A DNA stretch of 64,000 nucleotides from DASQEH01 sp038239485. GTDB lineage: Bacteria; Actinomycetota; Actinomycetes; Propionibacteriales; Nocardioidaceae. Of the stretch, positions 16,629-25,650 are shown one piece after another (positions within the stretch are counted from its first letter, which is position 1; each line of letters begins with the position of its first letter). The DNA lies in NCBI GenBank assembly GCA_038239485.1, contig JBBSET010000008.1, positions 16,955 through 80,954 of the forward strand, read 5' to 3'. A program made the position numbers and the translations under genes. The notes under the pieces were generated by a model. That model searched no databases. It was not told where the DNA came from and worked only from the letters and a program-made list of their open reading frames with translations.

Positions 16629-16838
16629 CTACTGCTCGGCCTGCCGCTGGCTGGGGATGCCGGCAAGCAGTTCTCTGACCTCGGACTCGCGGTAGCGGCG
16701 GTGGCCACCCAGCGTGCGGATGGAGCTGAGCTTGCCCGCTTTGGCCCAGCGGGTGACGGTCTTCGGGTCGACGCGGAACATGGCCGCGACCTCGGCGGGC
16801 GTTAGCAACGGTTCTGAGTCGGTGGGTCGTGCATTCAC
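16629..16838 (-). CDS. bldC: BldC, small MerR-like developmental regulator
   Basis: A 69-residue protein made of one winged-helix MerR-like DNA-binding domain (LLTPAEVAAMFRVDPKTVTRW, then TLGGHRRYRESEVRELL), the length and motifs of BldC. BldC binds DNA cooperatively as head-to-tail oligomers and controls development or stationary-phase genes in actinobacteria (family knowledge). The neighbours upstream on the chromosome (conserved small gene, branched-chain dehydrogenase, DUF3073, purM, purF) match the Streptomyces bldC context, which supports the call. Its leader region (16839-17071) is long and locally AT-rich. Confidence 0.93.
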   Translation of the reverse strand: MNARPTDSEPLLTPAEVAAMFRVDPKTVTRWAKAGKLSSIRTLGGHRRYRESEVRELLAGIPSQRQAEQ

Positions 16839-16992
16839 GAGAACTCCTTGTGTGTTGTAGCCGGCGGACCCATAACGATACCCACCGCTCTCGTATCATG
16901 TCGTACGGTAACGTCGTGCCGCCCCCCGTGGCGAGTCTCAGTCAGACTCCAGGCGTAGGAAGTTTGGGGTATCCCGACTCAAAGGGTAGCCG

Positions 16993-17014
16993 AGCGGCCT
17001 TAAAAAGGCTCGCT
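16993..17014. terminator. Hairpin in the gap upstream of bldC
   Basis: AGCGGCCTT-aaa-AAGGCTCGCT can fold into a 9-bp stem with one bulged base and a 3-nt loop. It lies in the AT-rich gap between the end of the conserved hypothetical gene (17072) and bldC (16838). It may terminate the upstream gene or structure the bldC leader. No U-run follows on the minus strand, so the terminator call is tentative. Confidence 0.35.
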
Positions 17015-17071
17015 AAATGTCCGCCGACATACGACAAAAATCCATCTGGCGTGGCAAATACCCAAATTTAA

Positions 17072-17890
17072 CTAATTGGCGCGCTCAAAACCGTTGACAA
17101 CCCGCCAGCGCTCCTCGAACGACCGGTACGCCCCGCCGGCGGTCGCGAGGTCGCCGCGGCTGATGGCGTCGAGCGCCTGATGAATGTCGCGCGCGGAGTG
17201 GTCGGATGCCAACTGGTCGCCCATCAGCTGGGCCACGCCCGCGTAGTCGATCTCGACCCAGCTGTCCTCGTGGAAGGACTCCAGCCACGACTCCAGTCCC
17301 GCGAGCTCGTCGAGCAGGTCCGCATCGTCGATGACTTTGGCCAGCGTGCGTTGGGCGAATGCCGCCCGTCTGCGCGCGTCGAGCATCCTGGTGCGGTACC
17401 TGACGCTGGCGCCGGCACCGTCGTCGTAGCGGGCCCGCTCGTCCTCGACGACCAGCACGAACCAGGTGCGCGGCACCCCCCAGGTGACCTGCCGGATGTG
17501 TGGCGCGGCTCGAGGGTTGTCCCGCCGCCACCGCAGGAACTGCTCGTCGGCGAGGGCGAACGACTCCGGCGGGACGATCAGGCTGACCGCGGCGCTGCCG
17601 AGGCTGTCGATCAGCGAGGTCATCGACAACCATGAGCGCAGCGGCATGTCGACCGGACAGAAGAACGAACGGCCCTCTCGCCGGAGCACGTACACGTCGG
17701 ACTGGCGGACCGGTTCGATGGCGATCGTCGACGACGTGACCGCCCGCCGGATCACCGTGCGCTGCTCGGCCGCCAGCGTGGCGGCGCTGTCCTGGGGGTC
17801 GACCTCGTCTGCGGCCAGCAGGTCGCGGAGGTCACGGCTGAGCGCCTGGAACGGCTCGTAGACCCGCAGATAGGACGGATACGGCAGCAT
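17072..17890 (-). CDS. Conserved actinobacterial hypothetical protein next to bldC
   Basis: A 272-residue soluble protein beginning MLPYPSYLRVYEPFQAL. It has a Trp/Arg-rich central part (FLRWRRDN, VTWGVPRTWFVLV) and an acidic C-terminal helical region. No enzyme motif is recognised. The start at 17890 is well supported: a TAGGGT -10 box lies 7 nt before it, giving a leaderless message, and the upstream in-frame extension reads through promoter DNA. A gene of this size and place lies between bldC and the valine dehydrogenase in Streptomyces. Function unknown. Confidence 0.85.
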   Translation of the reverse strand: MLPYPSYLRVYEPFQALSRDLRDLLAADEVDPQDSAATLAAEQRTVIRRAVTSSTIAIEPVRQSDVYVLRREGRSFFCPVDMPLRSWLSMTSLIDSLGSAAVSLIVPPESFALADEQFLRWRRDNPRAAPHIRQVTWGVPRTWFVLVVEDERARYDDGAGASVRYRTRMLDARRRAAFAQRTLAKVIDDADLLDELAGLESWLESFHEDSWVEIDYAGVAQLMGDQLASDHSARDIHQALDAISRGDLATAGGAYRSFEERWRVVNGFERAN

Positions 17891-17897
17891 GATCCAA

Positions 17898-17903
17898 ACC
17901 CTA
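17898..17903 (-). promoter_or_regulatory. -10 box for leaderless transcript of the 17072-17890 gene
   Basis: TAGGGT (minus strand) followed by 7 nt and the ATG at 17890. This is the standard spacing for an actinobacterial leaderless mRNA. Confidence 0.65.
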
Positions 17904-18025
17904 TCGAGGATCGCCCGGCCGACCCGGGGTCCGCGAGGGGTGCCCAACCCGACCGAGGCATATCGTGGAGCCAGCCGTGGCCGCCACCACCCATCGCGGC
18001 CCACTTCTGGAGGAAGGTCACTACC

Positions 18026-19111
18026 GTGACCGACGAGACACGCCTCGCTGTCTTCGACGAGACCAGCGGACACGAACAGGTCATCTTCTGCCAGGACGAG
18101 GCCAGCGGGCTCCGAGCGATCATCGCGATCTACTCCACCGCTCTCGGCCCCGCGCTCGGGGGGACCCGCTTCTTCCCGTATGCCAGCGAGGCCGACGCCC
18201 TGCGCGACGCGCTGAACCTGTCACGCAGCATGGCCTACAAGAACGCCCTGGCGGGCCTCGACCTCGGCGGCGGCAAGGCGGTCATCATCGGCGACCCGGC
18301 CACCCAGAAGACGGAGGCGCTGCTGCGCGCCTACGGCCGCTTCGTCCAGTCTCTCCACGGCCGCTACATCACCGCGTGCGACGTCGGCACGTTCAGTGCC
18401 GACATGGACCTCGTTGCGCGCGAGTGTGACTACGTCACCGGCCGCAGCGTCGAGTACGGCGGCGCGGGTGACTCCAGCGTGCTGACGGCGTACGGACTGT
18501 TCCAGGGGATGCGCGCCGCGGCGGAGGTCGCCTGGGGCGAGCCCACGCTCAAGGATCGTCGCGTGGGTGTCGCCGGCGTCGGCAAGGTGGGGTTCCATCT
18601 CGTCGGGCACCTCGTCGACGACGGGGCCGACGTCGTGGTCACCGACATCAGCGAGCCGGCGGTGGCCAGGGCACTGGCCGCGTATCCGGGCGTCGACGTC
18701 GTGCGCGACGCTGCCGAGCTGGTCGAATCCGACATCGACGTGTTCGCCCCCTGCGCTCTGGGCGGTGCGATCAACGACGACAATGTCGAGGTGCTCAAGG
18801 CGGCCATCGTGTGCGGAGCGGCCAACAACCAGCTCGCGCACAGCGGCTTGGAGGACGTGCTGGCGCGGCGCGGCATCCTGTACGCCCCGGACTTCTGCGT
18901 GAACTCGGGCGGGGTCATCCAGGTGGCCGACGAACTGGAGGGCTTCTCGTTCGAACGGGCCAAGACCCGCGCCACGGCGATCTACACGACCACCAAGCGG
19001 GTGCTCCAGGCCGCCGCCGACGGCGGCATCACCCCCGCGGTCGCCGCCGACCGGCTGGCCGAGGAGCGGATGGCGGCGGTGGGCCGACTGCGGGGACTGT
19101 GGCTGGAATGA
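18026..19111 (+). CDS. vdh: Branched-chain (leucine/valine) amino acid dehydrogenase
   Basis: A 361-residue NAD-dependent dehydrogenase that deaminates branched-chain amino acids to keto acids (family knowledge). Visible motifs: GPALGGTRF, the catalytic lysine region LDLGGGKAVII (about 75-85), DVGTFSADMD, and the Rossmann loop GVAGVGKVGFHL (about 182-193). AGGAAGG lies 8 nt before the GTG start. Distinguishing valine from leucine or phenylalanine preference is not possible here; the vdh name follows synteny with bldC and DUF3073 in Streptomyces. It is divergent from the conserved hypothetical gene. Confidence 0.88.
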   Translation: MTDETRLAVFDETSGHEQVIFCQDEASGLRAIIAIYSTALGPALGGTRFFPYASEADALRDALNLSRSMAYKNALAGLDLGGGKAVIIGDPATQKTEALLRAYGRFVQSLHGRYITACDVGTFSADMDLVARECDYVTGRSVEYGGAGDSSVLTAYGLFQGMRAAAEVAWGEPTLKDRRVGVAGVGKVGFHLVGHLVDDGADVVVTDISEPAVARALAAYPGVDVVRDAAELVESDIDVFAPCALGGAINDDNVEVLKAAIVCGAANNQLAHSGLEDVLARRGILYAPDFCVNSGGVIQVADELEGFSFERAKTRATAIYTTTKRVLQAAADGGITPAVAADRLAEERMAAVGRLRGLWLE

Positions 19112-19169
19112 CCCACCTGGTCTGACGGCGCCGGGTCTGATATCGCCGGGTCGGTGAGTGCTGTGTCAG

Positions 19170-19382
19170 TCAGTGCTGGGCGGCGGACTCGGAGTCGTCG
19201 TAGAGATCGTCGTACTCGTCGTCATCGGAGTCACCGCTCTCGCGCGGAGCATCCTCGGCTGGTCGAAGCTCACCATCGCCGTGAAGCTCTCGCTGCAGCT
19301 CGCTGAAGTCCGTGCTGTACTCCCGGTACTTCAGCTCGCGAGCAACCTTGGTCTGCTTCGCCTTTGCACGGCCGCGCCCCAT
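19170..19382 (-). CDS. DUF3073 family protein
   Basis: A 70-residue protein with a basic N-terminus (MGRGRAKAKQTKVARELKYR) and a highly acidic C-terminus (SDDDEYDDLYDDSES). This is the DUF3073 pattern conserved beside purM across actinobacteria. GAGGGGG precedes the ATG. No function is known; the bipolar charge suggests nucleic-acid or protein binding (inference). It converges with the dehydrogenase gene. Confidence 0.92.
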   Translation of the reverse strand: MGRGRAKAKQTKVARELKYREYSTDFSELQRELHGDGELRPAEDAPRESGDSDDDEYDDLYDDSESAAQH

Positions 19383-19544
19383 AGGCTCGACCCCCTCGCA
19401 CGTCTTGGCCGGGGTTGCCCGCAGGGTGCCCGGTATCTCTACAGTTCTTTCGTGGGGGCAACGATACCTGGCCGGGGCGGCCCTTACACCTCCAACTGCG
19501 CGGTGTCGTGCGTCACGGTTGAGCGCCAGGATCCGGTGGCGCGA

Positions 19545-20627
19545 TCACCAGCCCGAATGGCTCCCGGACATCGTCACGCGGGCCCCCGGATCCGGGGTCA
19601 CCTCACCGCATACCCAGGCGGCGACGCCTGCTGCGGTCAGCCTTCTCACGACGTCGTCTGCCGCTGCCGGCGGCACCAGCGCCACCATGCCCACTCCGAG
19701 GTTGAGCGTCTGCTCCAACACCCTCAGGTCGAGCCCACCGACGTCGCGGACGAGGCCGAAGACGGGCTGCGGGGACCAGGTGGACCGGTCGACGACCGCA
19801 CTCAGATCGGTGGGCAGGACTCGCTCGAGGTTGGCGGCCAAACCGCCCCCGGTGATGTGCGCCATCGCGTGGGTGTCGGTATGACGGGCGAGGTCGAGGC
19901 AGGGGAGGGCGTAGATGCGGGTCGGCTCGAGCAGCTCCTCCCCGAGGGTCCGGCCGAGGGTGTCGACATGGGTGTCCAGCGACCAGCCGGCCTGCTGCAG
20001 CAGCACGTGACGGACAAGGGAGTACCCGTTGGAGTGCAGCCCGCTGGAGCGCAGCGCGATGAGCACGTCGCCGGCCTCGACTCGATGCGGGCCGAGCAGG
20101 TCGGCCGCCTCCACGACTCCGGTCGTGGATCCCGCGACGTCGTAGTCGTCGGCGCCGAGCAGGCCTGGATGCTCGGCGGTCTCTCCGCCGAGCAAAGCGC
20201 ACCCGGCCGCGACGCAGGCTTCGGCGATTCCCTTGACGATCGATGCGATTCGCTCGGGGACGACCTTCCCGCAGGCGATGTAGTCGGTCATGAACAGTGG
20301 CTCCGCGCCACACACGACCAGATCGTCCACGAGCATGCCCACCAGGTCGAAGCCGATCGTGTCGTGCTTGTCGAGCTGCTGCGCGATCGCGACCTTGGTA
20401 CCGACGCCGTCGGCGCTGGTGGCCAGCAGGGGGCGGGTGTAGCCCGTGAGCGCGGAGGCGTCGAAGAGCCCGGCGAAACCACCGATCCCGCCGACGACCT
20501 CCGGCCGGCGGGCCTTCTCGACCCACTGCTTCATCAGCGAGACAGCGCGGTCGCCCTCGGCGATCGACACACCGGCGTCGGCATACGTGGGTCCGCCCCC
20601 GGCACGGCCGGGCGGCTCCTCAGGCAT
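19545..20627 (-). CDS. purM: Phosphoribosylformylglycinamidine cyclo-ligase (AIR synthetase)
   Basis: A 360-residue enzyme of de novo purine synthesis, FGAM + ATP to AIR. Motifs: TYADAGVSI near the N-terminus, LLATSADGVGTKV (ATP/substrate loop), FDLVGMLVDDLVVCGAEPLF, GCALLGGETAEHPG and the HITGGGL segment. It starts 27 nt after the purF stop on the minus strand, so purF and purM are co-transcribed. The N-terminus is slightly extended with Gly/Pro-rich sequence, common in actinobacteria. Confidence 0.96.
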   Translation of the reverse strand: MPEEPPGRAGGGPTYADAGVSIAEGDRAVSLMKQWVEKARRPEVVGGIGGFAGLFDASALTGYTRPLLATSADGVGTKVAIAQQLDKHDTIGFDLVGMLVDDLVVCGAEPLFMTDYIACGKVVPERIASIVKGIAEACVAAGCALLGGETAEHPGLLGADDYDVAGSTTGVVEAADLLGPHRVEAGDVLIALRSSGLHSNGYSLVRHVLLQQAGWSLDTHVDTLGRTLGEELLEPTRIYALPCLDLARHTDTHAMAHITGGGLAANLERVLPTDLSAVVDRSTWSPQPVFGLVRDVGGLDLRVLEQTLNLGVGMVALVPPAAADDVVRRLTAAGVAAWVCGEVTPDPGARVTMSGSHSGW

Positions 20628-20653
20628 GACCCACCTCGGCTGGTGCGGCCAGG

Positions 20654-22204
20654 TCAGGGCCGAGACAGCGCATCCGCCGCGCCCTGGCTACCGAGGGACA
20701 CTGTCAGACCGTCGACGTCGAGGTGGCTGACCGACTCGATCTCGAGCATGTGCTTGCCGAGCAGCTCAGGCTCGGGCAGCGGCACCGGGTACACGCCGTC
20801 GAAGCAGGCCCGGCAGAGCTTGTCCTTCTCGACCCGGGTCGCCGCGACCAGCTCGTCGAGCGAGACGTAGCCAAGCGAGTCGGCTCCGATGGACCGGCAG
20901 ATCTCGTCGGAGGTCAAGCCGTTGGCGATCAGCTCAGCGCGGGTGGCGAAGTCGATGCCGTAGAAGCACGGCCACTTCACCGGGGGGCTGGCGATACGGA
21001 CGTGAACCTCCTTGGCGCCGGCCTCGCGCAGCATCCGCACGAGCGCCCGCTGGGTGTTGCCACGGACGATCGAGTCGTCGACCACCACCAGCCGCTTGTC
21101 CGCGATGACGTCGCGCAGCGGGTTGAGCTTCAGCCGGATGCCGAGCTGGCGGATGGTGTTGCTCGGCTGGATGAAGGTCCGACCCACGTATGAGTTCTTC
21201 ACGAGGCCCTGGCCGTAGGGGATCTTGCTCTCCTCGGCGTACCCGATGGCCGCCGGCGTGCCGGATTCCGGCACCGGAATCACCAGGTCGGCCTCGACCG
21301 GATGCTCTCGGGCCAGCCGCCGGCCGATCTCGGCTCGGACGGTCTGGACGCGCTGGCCGGTGATGATGGTGTCGGGCCTCGCCAGGTAGACGAACTCGAA
21401 CAGGCAACCCTTTGGCGCCGGCTCGGCGAAGTGCTGGGCGCGGAGCCCGTCCTCGTCGACGACGATCAGCTCCCCCGGCTCCACCTCACGGATGAACGAG
21501 GCGCCGACGATGTCGAGGGCGGCCGTCTCCGACGCCACCACCCAGCCGCGTTCGAGACGCCCGAGCACGAGTGGCCGGATCCCTTGGGGGTCGCGCGCCG
21601 CGTACAACGTGCCTTGGTCCATGAAGACGAAGCAGAAGGCCCCCGCCAGCGTTGGGAGTACCTCTAGCGCCGCCGCCTCGAGACTGCGGTCGGGGTAGGA
21701 GGCGAGCAGCGCGGTGACGATGTCGGTGTCCGTCGAGGCGTCGGGCTGGTACGACGGAAGGTCCAGCTGGCCGTTCGTGCCGGCGAGGACCTCGACCCTG
21801 GCGGCGAGCTCGCCGGTGTTGGTCAGGTTGCCGTTGTGACCCAGCGCGATCGAGCCCGTCGGAGTGGAGCGGAAGGTCGGCTGGGCGTTGCGCCACACGC
21901 TCGAGCCGGTCGTCGAGTACCGCGAGTGGCCGATCGCGACGTGGCCTTTCAGGGAGTCGAGCGTCGACTCGTCGAACACCTGCGAGACCAGGCCCATGTC
22001 CTTGTAGACCAGGATCTGACGACCGTTGCCGACGGCGATCCCGGCGGACTCCTGGCCGCGGTGCTGGAGCGCGTACAGCCCGAAGTACGTCAGCTTGGCA
22101 ACGTCCTCGCCGGGAGCCCACACGCCGAAGACTCCACAGGAGTCCTGGGGTCCGCGGTCGTGAGGATCGAGATCGTGGGTCAGACGCCCATCTCCGCGAG
22201 GCAC
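20654..22204 (-). CDS. purF: Amidophosphoribosyltransferase
   Basis: A 516-residue enzyme for the first committed step of purine synthesis, PRPP + Gln to phosphoribosylamine. An N-terminal propeptide precedes the Ntn nucleophile Cys in PQDSCGVFGVW. The glutaminase domain shows YALQHRGQESAG and GHNGNL. The PRTase domain has VIPVPESGTPAAIGYAEES and the PRPP loop VVVDDSIVRGNT. The C-terminal LCRACFDGVYP region fits the Fe-S or remnant Cys type seen in actinobacteria. It precedes purM in the same operon. Confidence 0.96.
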   Translation of the reverse strand: MPRGDGRLTHDLDPHDRGPQDSCGVFGVWAPGEDVAKLTYFGLYALQHRGQESAGIAVGNGRQILVYKDMGLVSQVFDESTLDSLKGHVAIGHSRYSTTGSSVWRNAQPTFRSTPTGSIALGHNGNLTNTGELAARVEVLAGTNGQLDLPSYQPDASTDTDIVTALLASYPDRSLEAAALEVLPTLAGAFCFVFMDQGTLYAARDPQGIRPLVLGRLERGWVVASETAALDIVGASFIREVEPGELIVVDEDGLRAQHFAEPAPKGCLFEFVYLARPDTIITGQRVQTVRAEIGRRLAREHPVEADLVIPVPESGTPAAIGYAEESKIPYGQGLVKNSYVGRTFIQPSNTIRQLGIRLKLNPLRDVIADKRLVVVDDSIVRGNTQRALVRMLREAGAKEVHVRIASPPVKWPCFYGIDFATRAELIANGLTSDEICRSIGADSLGYVSLDELVAATRVEKDKLCRACFDGVYPVPLPEPELLGKHMLEIESVSHLDVDGLTVSLGSQGAADALSRP

Positions 22205-22290
22205 CCCCGCAGTCTACGGGGTCGAGGGGTCCGCGCGGAGACCATCCCGCGACGGGCGGGCGGGTGGCAGGCTGGCGGGCGTGACAGTGA

Positions 22291-23640
22291 TCACAGGCCG
22301 GTGACCCCTGTCGGAGCGAGGGTGGCCAGCAGGAGCGCCTCGGCGAGGCAGACACGTGCGAACTCCGCCAGGTGCAGTCCTTCGTTGGCCCCGTGTGCGC
22401 GCGTGTCAGGGTCCTCGACGCCGGTCACGAGGATGGCAGCGTCGGGGTAGACCTCGGCGAAGGCCGCGATGAACGGGATGGACCCCCCGACGCCGATGTC
22501 CACCGGCCTGACCCCGTCCCACGCCTCGGTGAAGGCTGCGCGAACGGCGTCGTAGGCGGGCCCGTCGGCGGCGATGGCGAACGGCTCACCCAAGTCGCCG
22601 TCGGTCACCGTCACCTCGGCGCCCCACGGAGCGTGGACGACCAGGTGGTCACGTAGGGCGATGAGCGACATCGCGGCGTCGTCTCCGGGTGCCAGGCGCA
22701 GGCTGATCTTGGCCCGGGAGGCCGGGATCAGGGTGTTGCTCGCGTCGGCGACACTCGTCGCGTCGAGCCCGATGACGGCCACCGCCGGACGGGCCCAGAG
22801 CCTGTCGACGATGCTTCCGCTGCCGACGAGTTGGACGCCGTCTCGCACCCCCGCCTCGGCTCGAAGCCGGTCCTCGGGATAGTCCAGCTGCGCGGCCGAC
22901 GAGGACGTCAGCCCCGCGATGGCAACGTTGCCCTCGTCGTCGTGCAACGTCGCGAGCAGCCGGCACAGAGCTGTGAGCGCGTCGGGGACGACTCCTCCCC
23001 ACATGCCAGAGTGGACGGCGTGGTCGAGGGTGCGCACCTCGACCACGCAGTCGGCCAGCCCGCGCAGGGAGACCGTCAGCGCGGGTGTGCCGATGTCCCA
23101 GTTGGTGGAGTCAGCGATCACGATGACGTCGCTGCGGAGCAGCTCGCGATGCTCGTCGAGCAGGGCGTCGAGGGTGGGAGACCCGATCTCCTCCTCCCCT
23201 TCGACGAAGACGGTGACACCGACAGCCAGGTCGTCGCCGAGTGCCCTGACGGCGGCCAGATGAGCGGCGATGCCCGCCTTGTCGTCGGCCGCGCCGCGAC
23301 CGAACAGCCGGCCGTCCCGCTCGGTGGGCTCGAAGGGCTCTGACTGCCAGTCGTCATGGACGCCCTCGGGCTGGACGTCGTGGTGGGCGTACAGCAGCAC
23401 GGTCGGCGTCCCGGGCGGCGCCGGCTTCCGCGCGACAACCGCAGGCAGGCCACCAGGGGCGGTCAGGATGTCGACGTCGAAGCCCTCGTCGCGGAAGAGG
23501 GTCGCGGTGGCGTCGGCCGAGCGACGTACCTCGTCGTGCCTGGCGGGATCGGCGCTGACGGACTCGATCCGGACCAGCCTCTCGAGGTCGCGCCGGACAG
23601 CCGGGAGGACGGCTGCAACGGCCGCTCTGAGATCGCGCAT
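22291..23640 (-). CDS. M20-family dipeptidase
   Basis: A 449-residue zinc-dependent peptidase. Metal-site motifs are visible: LLYAHHDVQPEG (His and catalytic Asp), GRGAADDKAG (bridging Asp), VEGEEEIGSP (catalytic Glu pair), and a late His in RAHGANEGLH. It hydrolyses dipeptides or similar amides in the cytoplasm (family knowledge). A TAAGGT -10 box at 23647-23652 lies exactly 6 nt before the ATG, so the message is leaderless and transcribed from its own promoter downstream of the sterol-carrier-family gene. Confidence 0.9.
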   Translation of the reverse strand: MRDLRAAVAAVLPAVRRDLERLVRIESVSADPARHDEVRRSADATATLFRDEGFDVDILTAPGGLPAVVARKPAPPGTPTVLLYAHHDVQPEGVHDDWQSEPFEPTERDGRLFGRGAADDKAGIAAHLAAVRALGDDLAVGVTVFVEGEEEIGSPTLDALLDEHRELLRSDVIVIADSTNWDIGTPALTVSLRGLADCVVEVRTLDHAVHSGMWGGVVPDALTALCRLLATLHDDEGNVAIAGLTSSSAAQLDYPEDRLRAEAGVRDGVQLVGSGSIVDRLWARPAVAVIGLDATSVADASNTLIPASRAKISLRLAPGDDAAMSLIALRDHLVVHAPWGAEVTVTDGDLGEPFAIAADGPAYDAVRAAFTEAWDGVRPVDIGVGGSIPFIAAFAEVYPDAAILVTGVEDPDTRAHGANEGLHLAEFARVCLAEALLLATLAPTGVTGL

Positions 23641-23646
23641 CCGGTG

Positions 23647-23652
23647 ACCTTA
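23647..23652 (-). promoter_or_regulatory. -10 box for leaderless M20 peptidase transcript
   Basis: TAAGGT on the minus strand ends 6 nt before the ATG at 23640. Confidence 0.6.
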
Positions 23653-23661
23653 GCGCCCGCG

Positions 23662-24033
23662 TCATACGAGGGGGAGCTGGTCGGTGAGGTCCGAGCGCTC
23701 GCCCGACGCCCGTACCGCTCCGCGGGACGCAGCCTCGCGGAAGGTGGTCCGGCCCCTCGCCAGCGCGAGCCAGGTCGCGGCGTCCATCTCGACCACGGCA
23801 GGCGGGGTGCCTCTGGTGTGGCGAGCACCCTGGACACATTGGACAGCGGCATACGGCGGAACCCGGACTTCGACGCTCTTGCCCGGGTACTGCTGCGCGA
23901 GCCGCGCGAGGAAGTGCTTCACCGCGGCGCGGGTGTCGTCGTCGGAAGGGCCGGCGGGTTGGTCGGGGTGGTCGATTCGCTGCAGCAACGCCGCGAGCTC
24001 GGCGGGCCGGAGCGGACGCAGGCGCACGGGCAC
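23662..24033 (-). CDS. Sterol-carrier-family protein
   Basis: A 123-residue small protein with RPLRPAELAALLQRIDHP, a central VEVRVPPYAAVQCVQG strand region and the end TWLALARGRTTFREA. This is the pattern of the short sterol-carrier (SCP2-like) proteins encoded near pur genes in actinobacteria. GTG at 24033 is preferred to ATG at 24063 because a TAGGCT -10 box (24041-24046) lies 7 nt upstream of it, giving a leaderless transcript. Possible lipid or hydrophobic ligand binding; the actual ligand is unknown. Confidence 0.75.
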   Translation of the reverse strand: MPVRLRPLRPAELAALLQRIDHPDQPAGPSDDDTRAAVKHFLARLAQQYPGKSVEVRVPPYAAVQCVQGARHTRGTPPAVVEMDAATWLALARGRTTFREAASRGAVRASGERSDLTDQLPLV

Positions 24034-24286
24034 GTCCGTGAGCCTAACTTCCCGCTCGCACATGTTGGGCCACTACCACCGCCGGGCGGCTGGGAACGTG
24101 CGCTCTGACCTAGTGTTGCCGATCGGTCACTCTTCGTCGATAAAGAGATGTTATCGGATAGAACAGTGGGATTTCAGTTATCTTCGGGGCTGAGTATCTG
24201 TCAACCAGGACCTCCCTATGAGTTTCCTGGCCGCAGCAAAGAGCCGCACCATTTTCCACCACACCCAACTCCGTCGAAAGAGCATC

Positions 24287-25558
24287 ATGAGACTCAACAA
24301 GCTTGTCATCGGCCTGGGGACCGTCTGCTTGGCGGTGGCCACTGTGGCACCGGCCATGGCGACCAGCGTGTCCCTGCCCGCTGTCGTCACCGCCACCCCG
24401 GCCACCTTCACCCCGCAAGTCGATGACAGCGCTGCCGTCAGCCATTCGGCGGTCTACGCCGTCGAGCCCAGCCCGGACGGCACCACCATGTTCACCGGGG
24501 GTGACTTCACCCAGGTCGCTGACAAGAACGACGCCAACCCGGTGACCCGCACCGACGTGTTCAGCTTCAGCGCCAGCACCGGAGCCTTGACCACCTTCGC
24601 CCCGGTCCTCGACGGGCCGGTGTGGGCGATCGCCTTCTCCGGCGCTGACGTCTACGTGGCGGGCAGTTTCACCCATGTCAACGGCCAGGCTCGCCGGGGC
24701 ATCGCCGAACTCGACGCCAGCACCGGAGCGCTGATCCCCGCCTTCAACGCCGGTCTCAAGACCGGCGGTGTCACCCAGGTCCGGCTGGTCGCCAACCGGC
24801 TGATCATCGGTGGCGACTTCGCCAACAAGCTGCTTGCCATCGACCCGGTCACCGGGGCCGACACCGGCTATATCGAGATCCCCATCACCGGCCAGGTGGC
24901 CGCCAACACCGGCAACGCCAATGTCTACCGGTTCGCGGTGAGCCCTGACGGCACCCGCCTGGTCGCCATCGGGAACTTCACCACGGTGGGCACCAGCACC
25001 CGCTGGCGCGCGTTCATGCTCGACCTGGGCCCCACGACGACCACGTTGGACCCGTGGTACTACCAGAACCTGGTGAACCACTGCAAGGCCAGGACCGAGT
25101 CGGCCAACCTGCGCGACGTTGACTTCGCCCCGGACGGGTCCTACTTCGTCCTCGTGGCCACCGGCTATCTGCCGCTGAACCCCGGTGACATCTGTGACGC
25201 CGCTGCCAAGTTCTCTACAACCGCCACGGCCCCCTATGCCCCGGACTGGATCAACTACACCGGTGGCGACACCTTCCATTCGGTCGCGGTGACCACCAGC
25301 GCCGTCTACGTCCAGGGGCACTTTCGCTGGCTCGACAACCCCGGTGGCAACGACTCCTGCGGCCCGGGCTGCCAGCCCCGGATGGGGATCGGTGCGATCG
25401 ATCCCACCTCCGGGCAGGCGCTGAGCTGGAACCCGGGGAAGACCCGAGGGGTCGGCGGCAAGGATCTGACCATCACTCCCCAAGGTCTGTGGGTGGGCTC
25501 TGACGGTGCCCGGATCGCCGGCAAGCAGCACAAGGATCTAGCCCTGATGCCCGAGTAG
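24287..25558 (+). CDS. Secreted beta-propeller protein, copy 1
   Basis: A 423-residue exported protein. Residues 1-26 are a Sec signal peptide (KLVIGLGTVCLAVATVAPAMA). The rest consists of repeated blades of the type VYVAGSFTHVNGQARRGIAELD with D-x-x-T/S-G-A turns, as in delta-60/DUF5122-like propellers. Two Cys pairs (NHCKAR, DICDAA; SCGPGC) suggest disulfides. The ATG at 24287 follows GAAAGAG; an in-frame GTG or ATG further up would put non-secretory sequence before the signal. Paralogues are at 43470 and 62741. It starts a three-gene secreted cluster inserted among pur genes. Binding partner unknown. Confidence 0.75.
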   Translation: MRLNKLVIGLGTVCLAVATVAPAMATSVSLPAVVTATPATFTPQVDDSAAVSHSAVYAVEPSPDGTTMFTGGDFTQVADKNDANPVTRTDVFSFSASTGALTTFAPVLDGPVWAIAFSGADVYVAGSFTHVNGQARRGIAELDASTGALIPAFNAGLKTGGVTQVRLVANRLIIGGDFANKLLAIDPVTGADTGYIEIPITGQVAANTGNANVYRFAVSPDGTRLVAIGNFTTVGTSTRWRAFMLDLGPTTTTLDPWYYQNLVNHCKARTESANLRDVDFAPDGSYFVLVATGYLPLNPGDICDAAAKFSTTATAPYAPDWINYTGGDTFHSVAVTTSAVYVQGHFRWLDNPGGNDSCGPGCQPRMGIGAIDPTSGQALSWNPGKTRGVGGKDLTITPQGLWVGSDGARIAGKQHKDLALMPE

Positions 25559-25650
25559 TCCCCACGACCGCCATACCTCCCCTTCTCGTCGGCGTCCGGG
25601 AGAGGCCCTCCACCCTTGCACCTGTACCAAGACCTTCGGGAAGGAACCCC

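Noticed and set aside
16985..17035. tRNA-like D-arm sequence (GTAGCCGAGCGGCCT)
   Set aside because: No acceptor stem, anticodon stem or T-arm can be folded around it. It is explained by the local hairpin.
19158..20870. 570-codon plus-strand frame opposite purM
   Set aside because: Antisense to an unambiguous purM and DUF3073; the translation has no recognisable domain.
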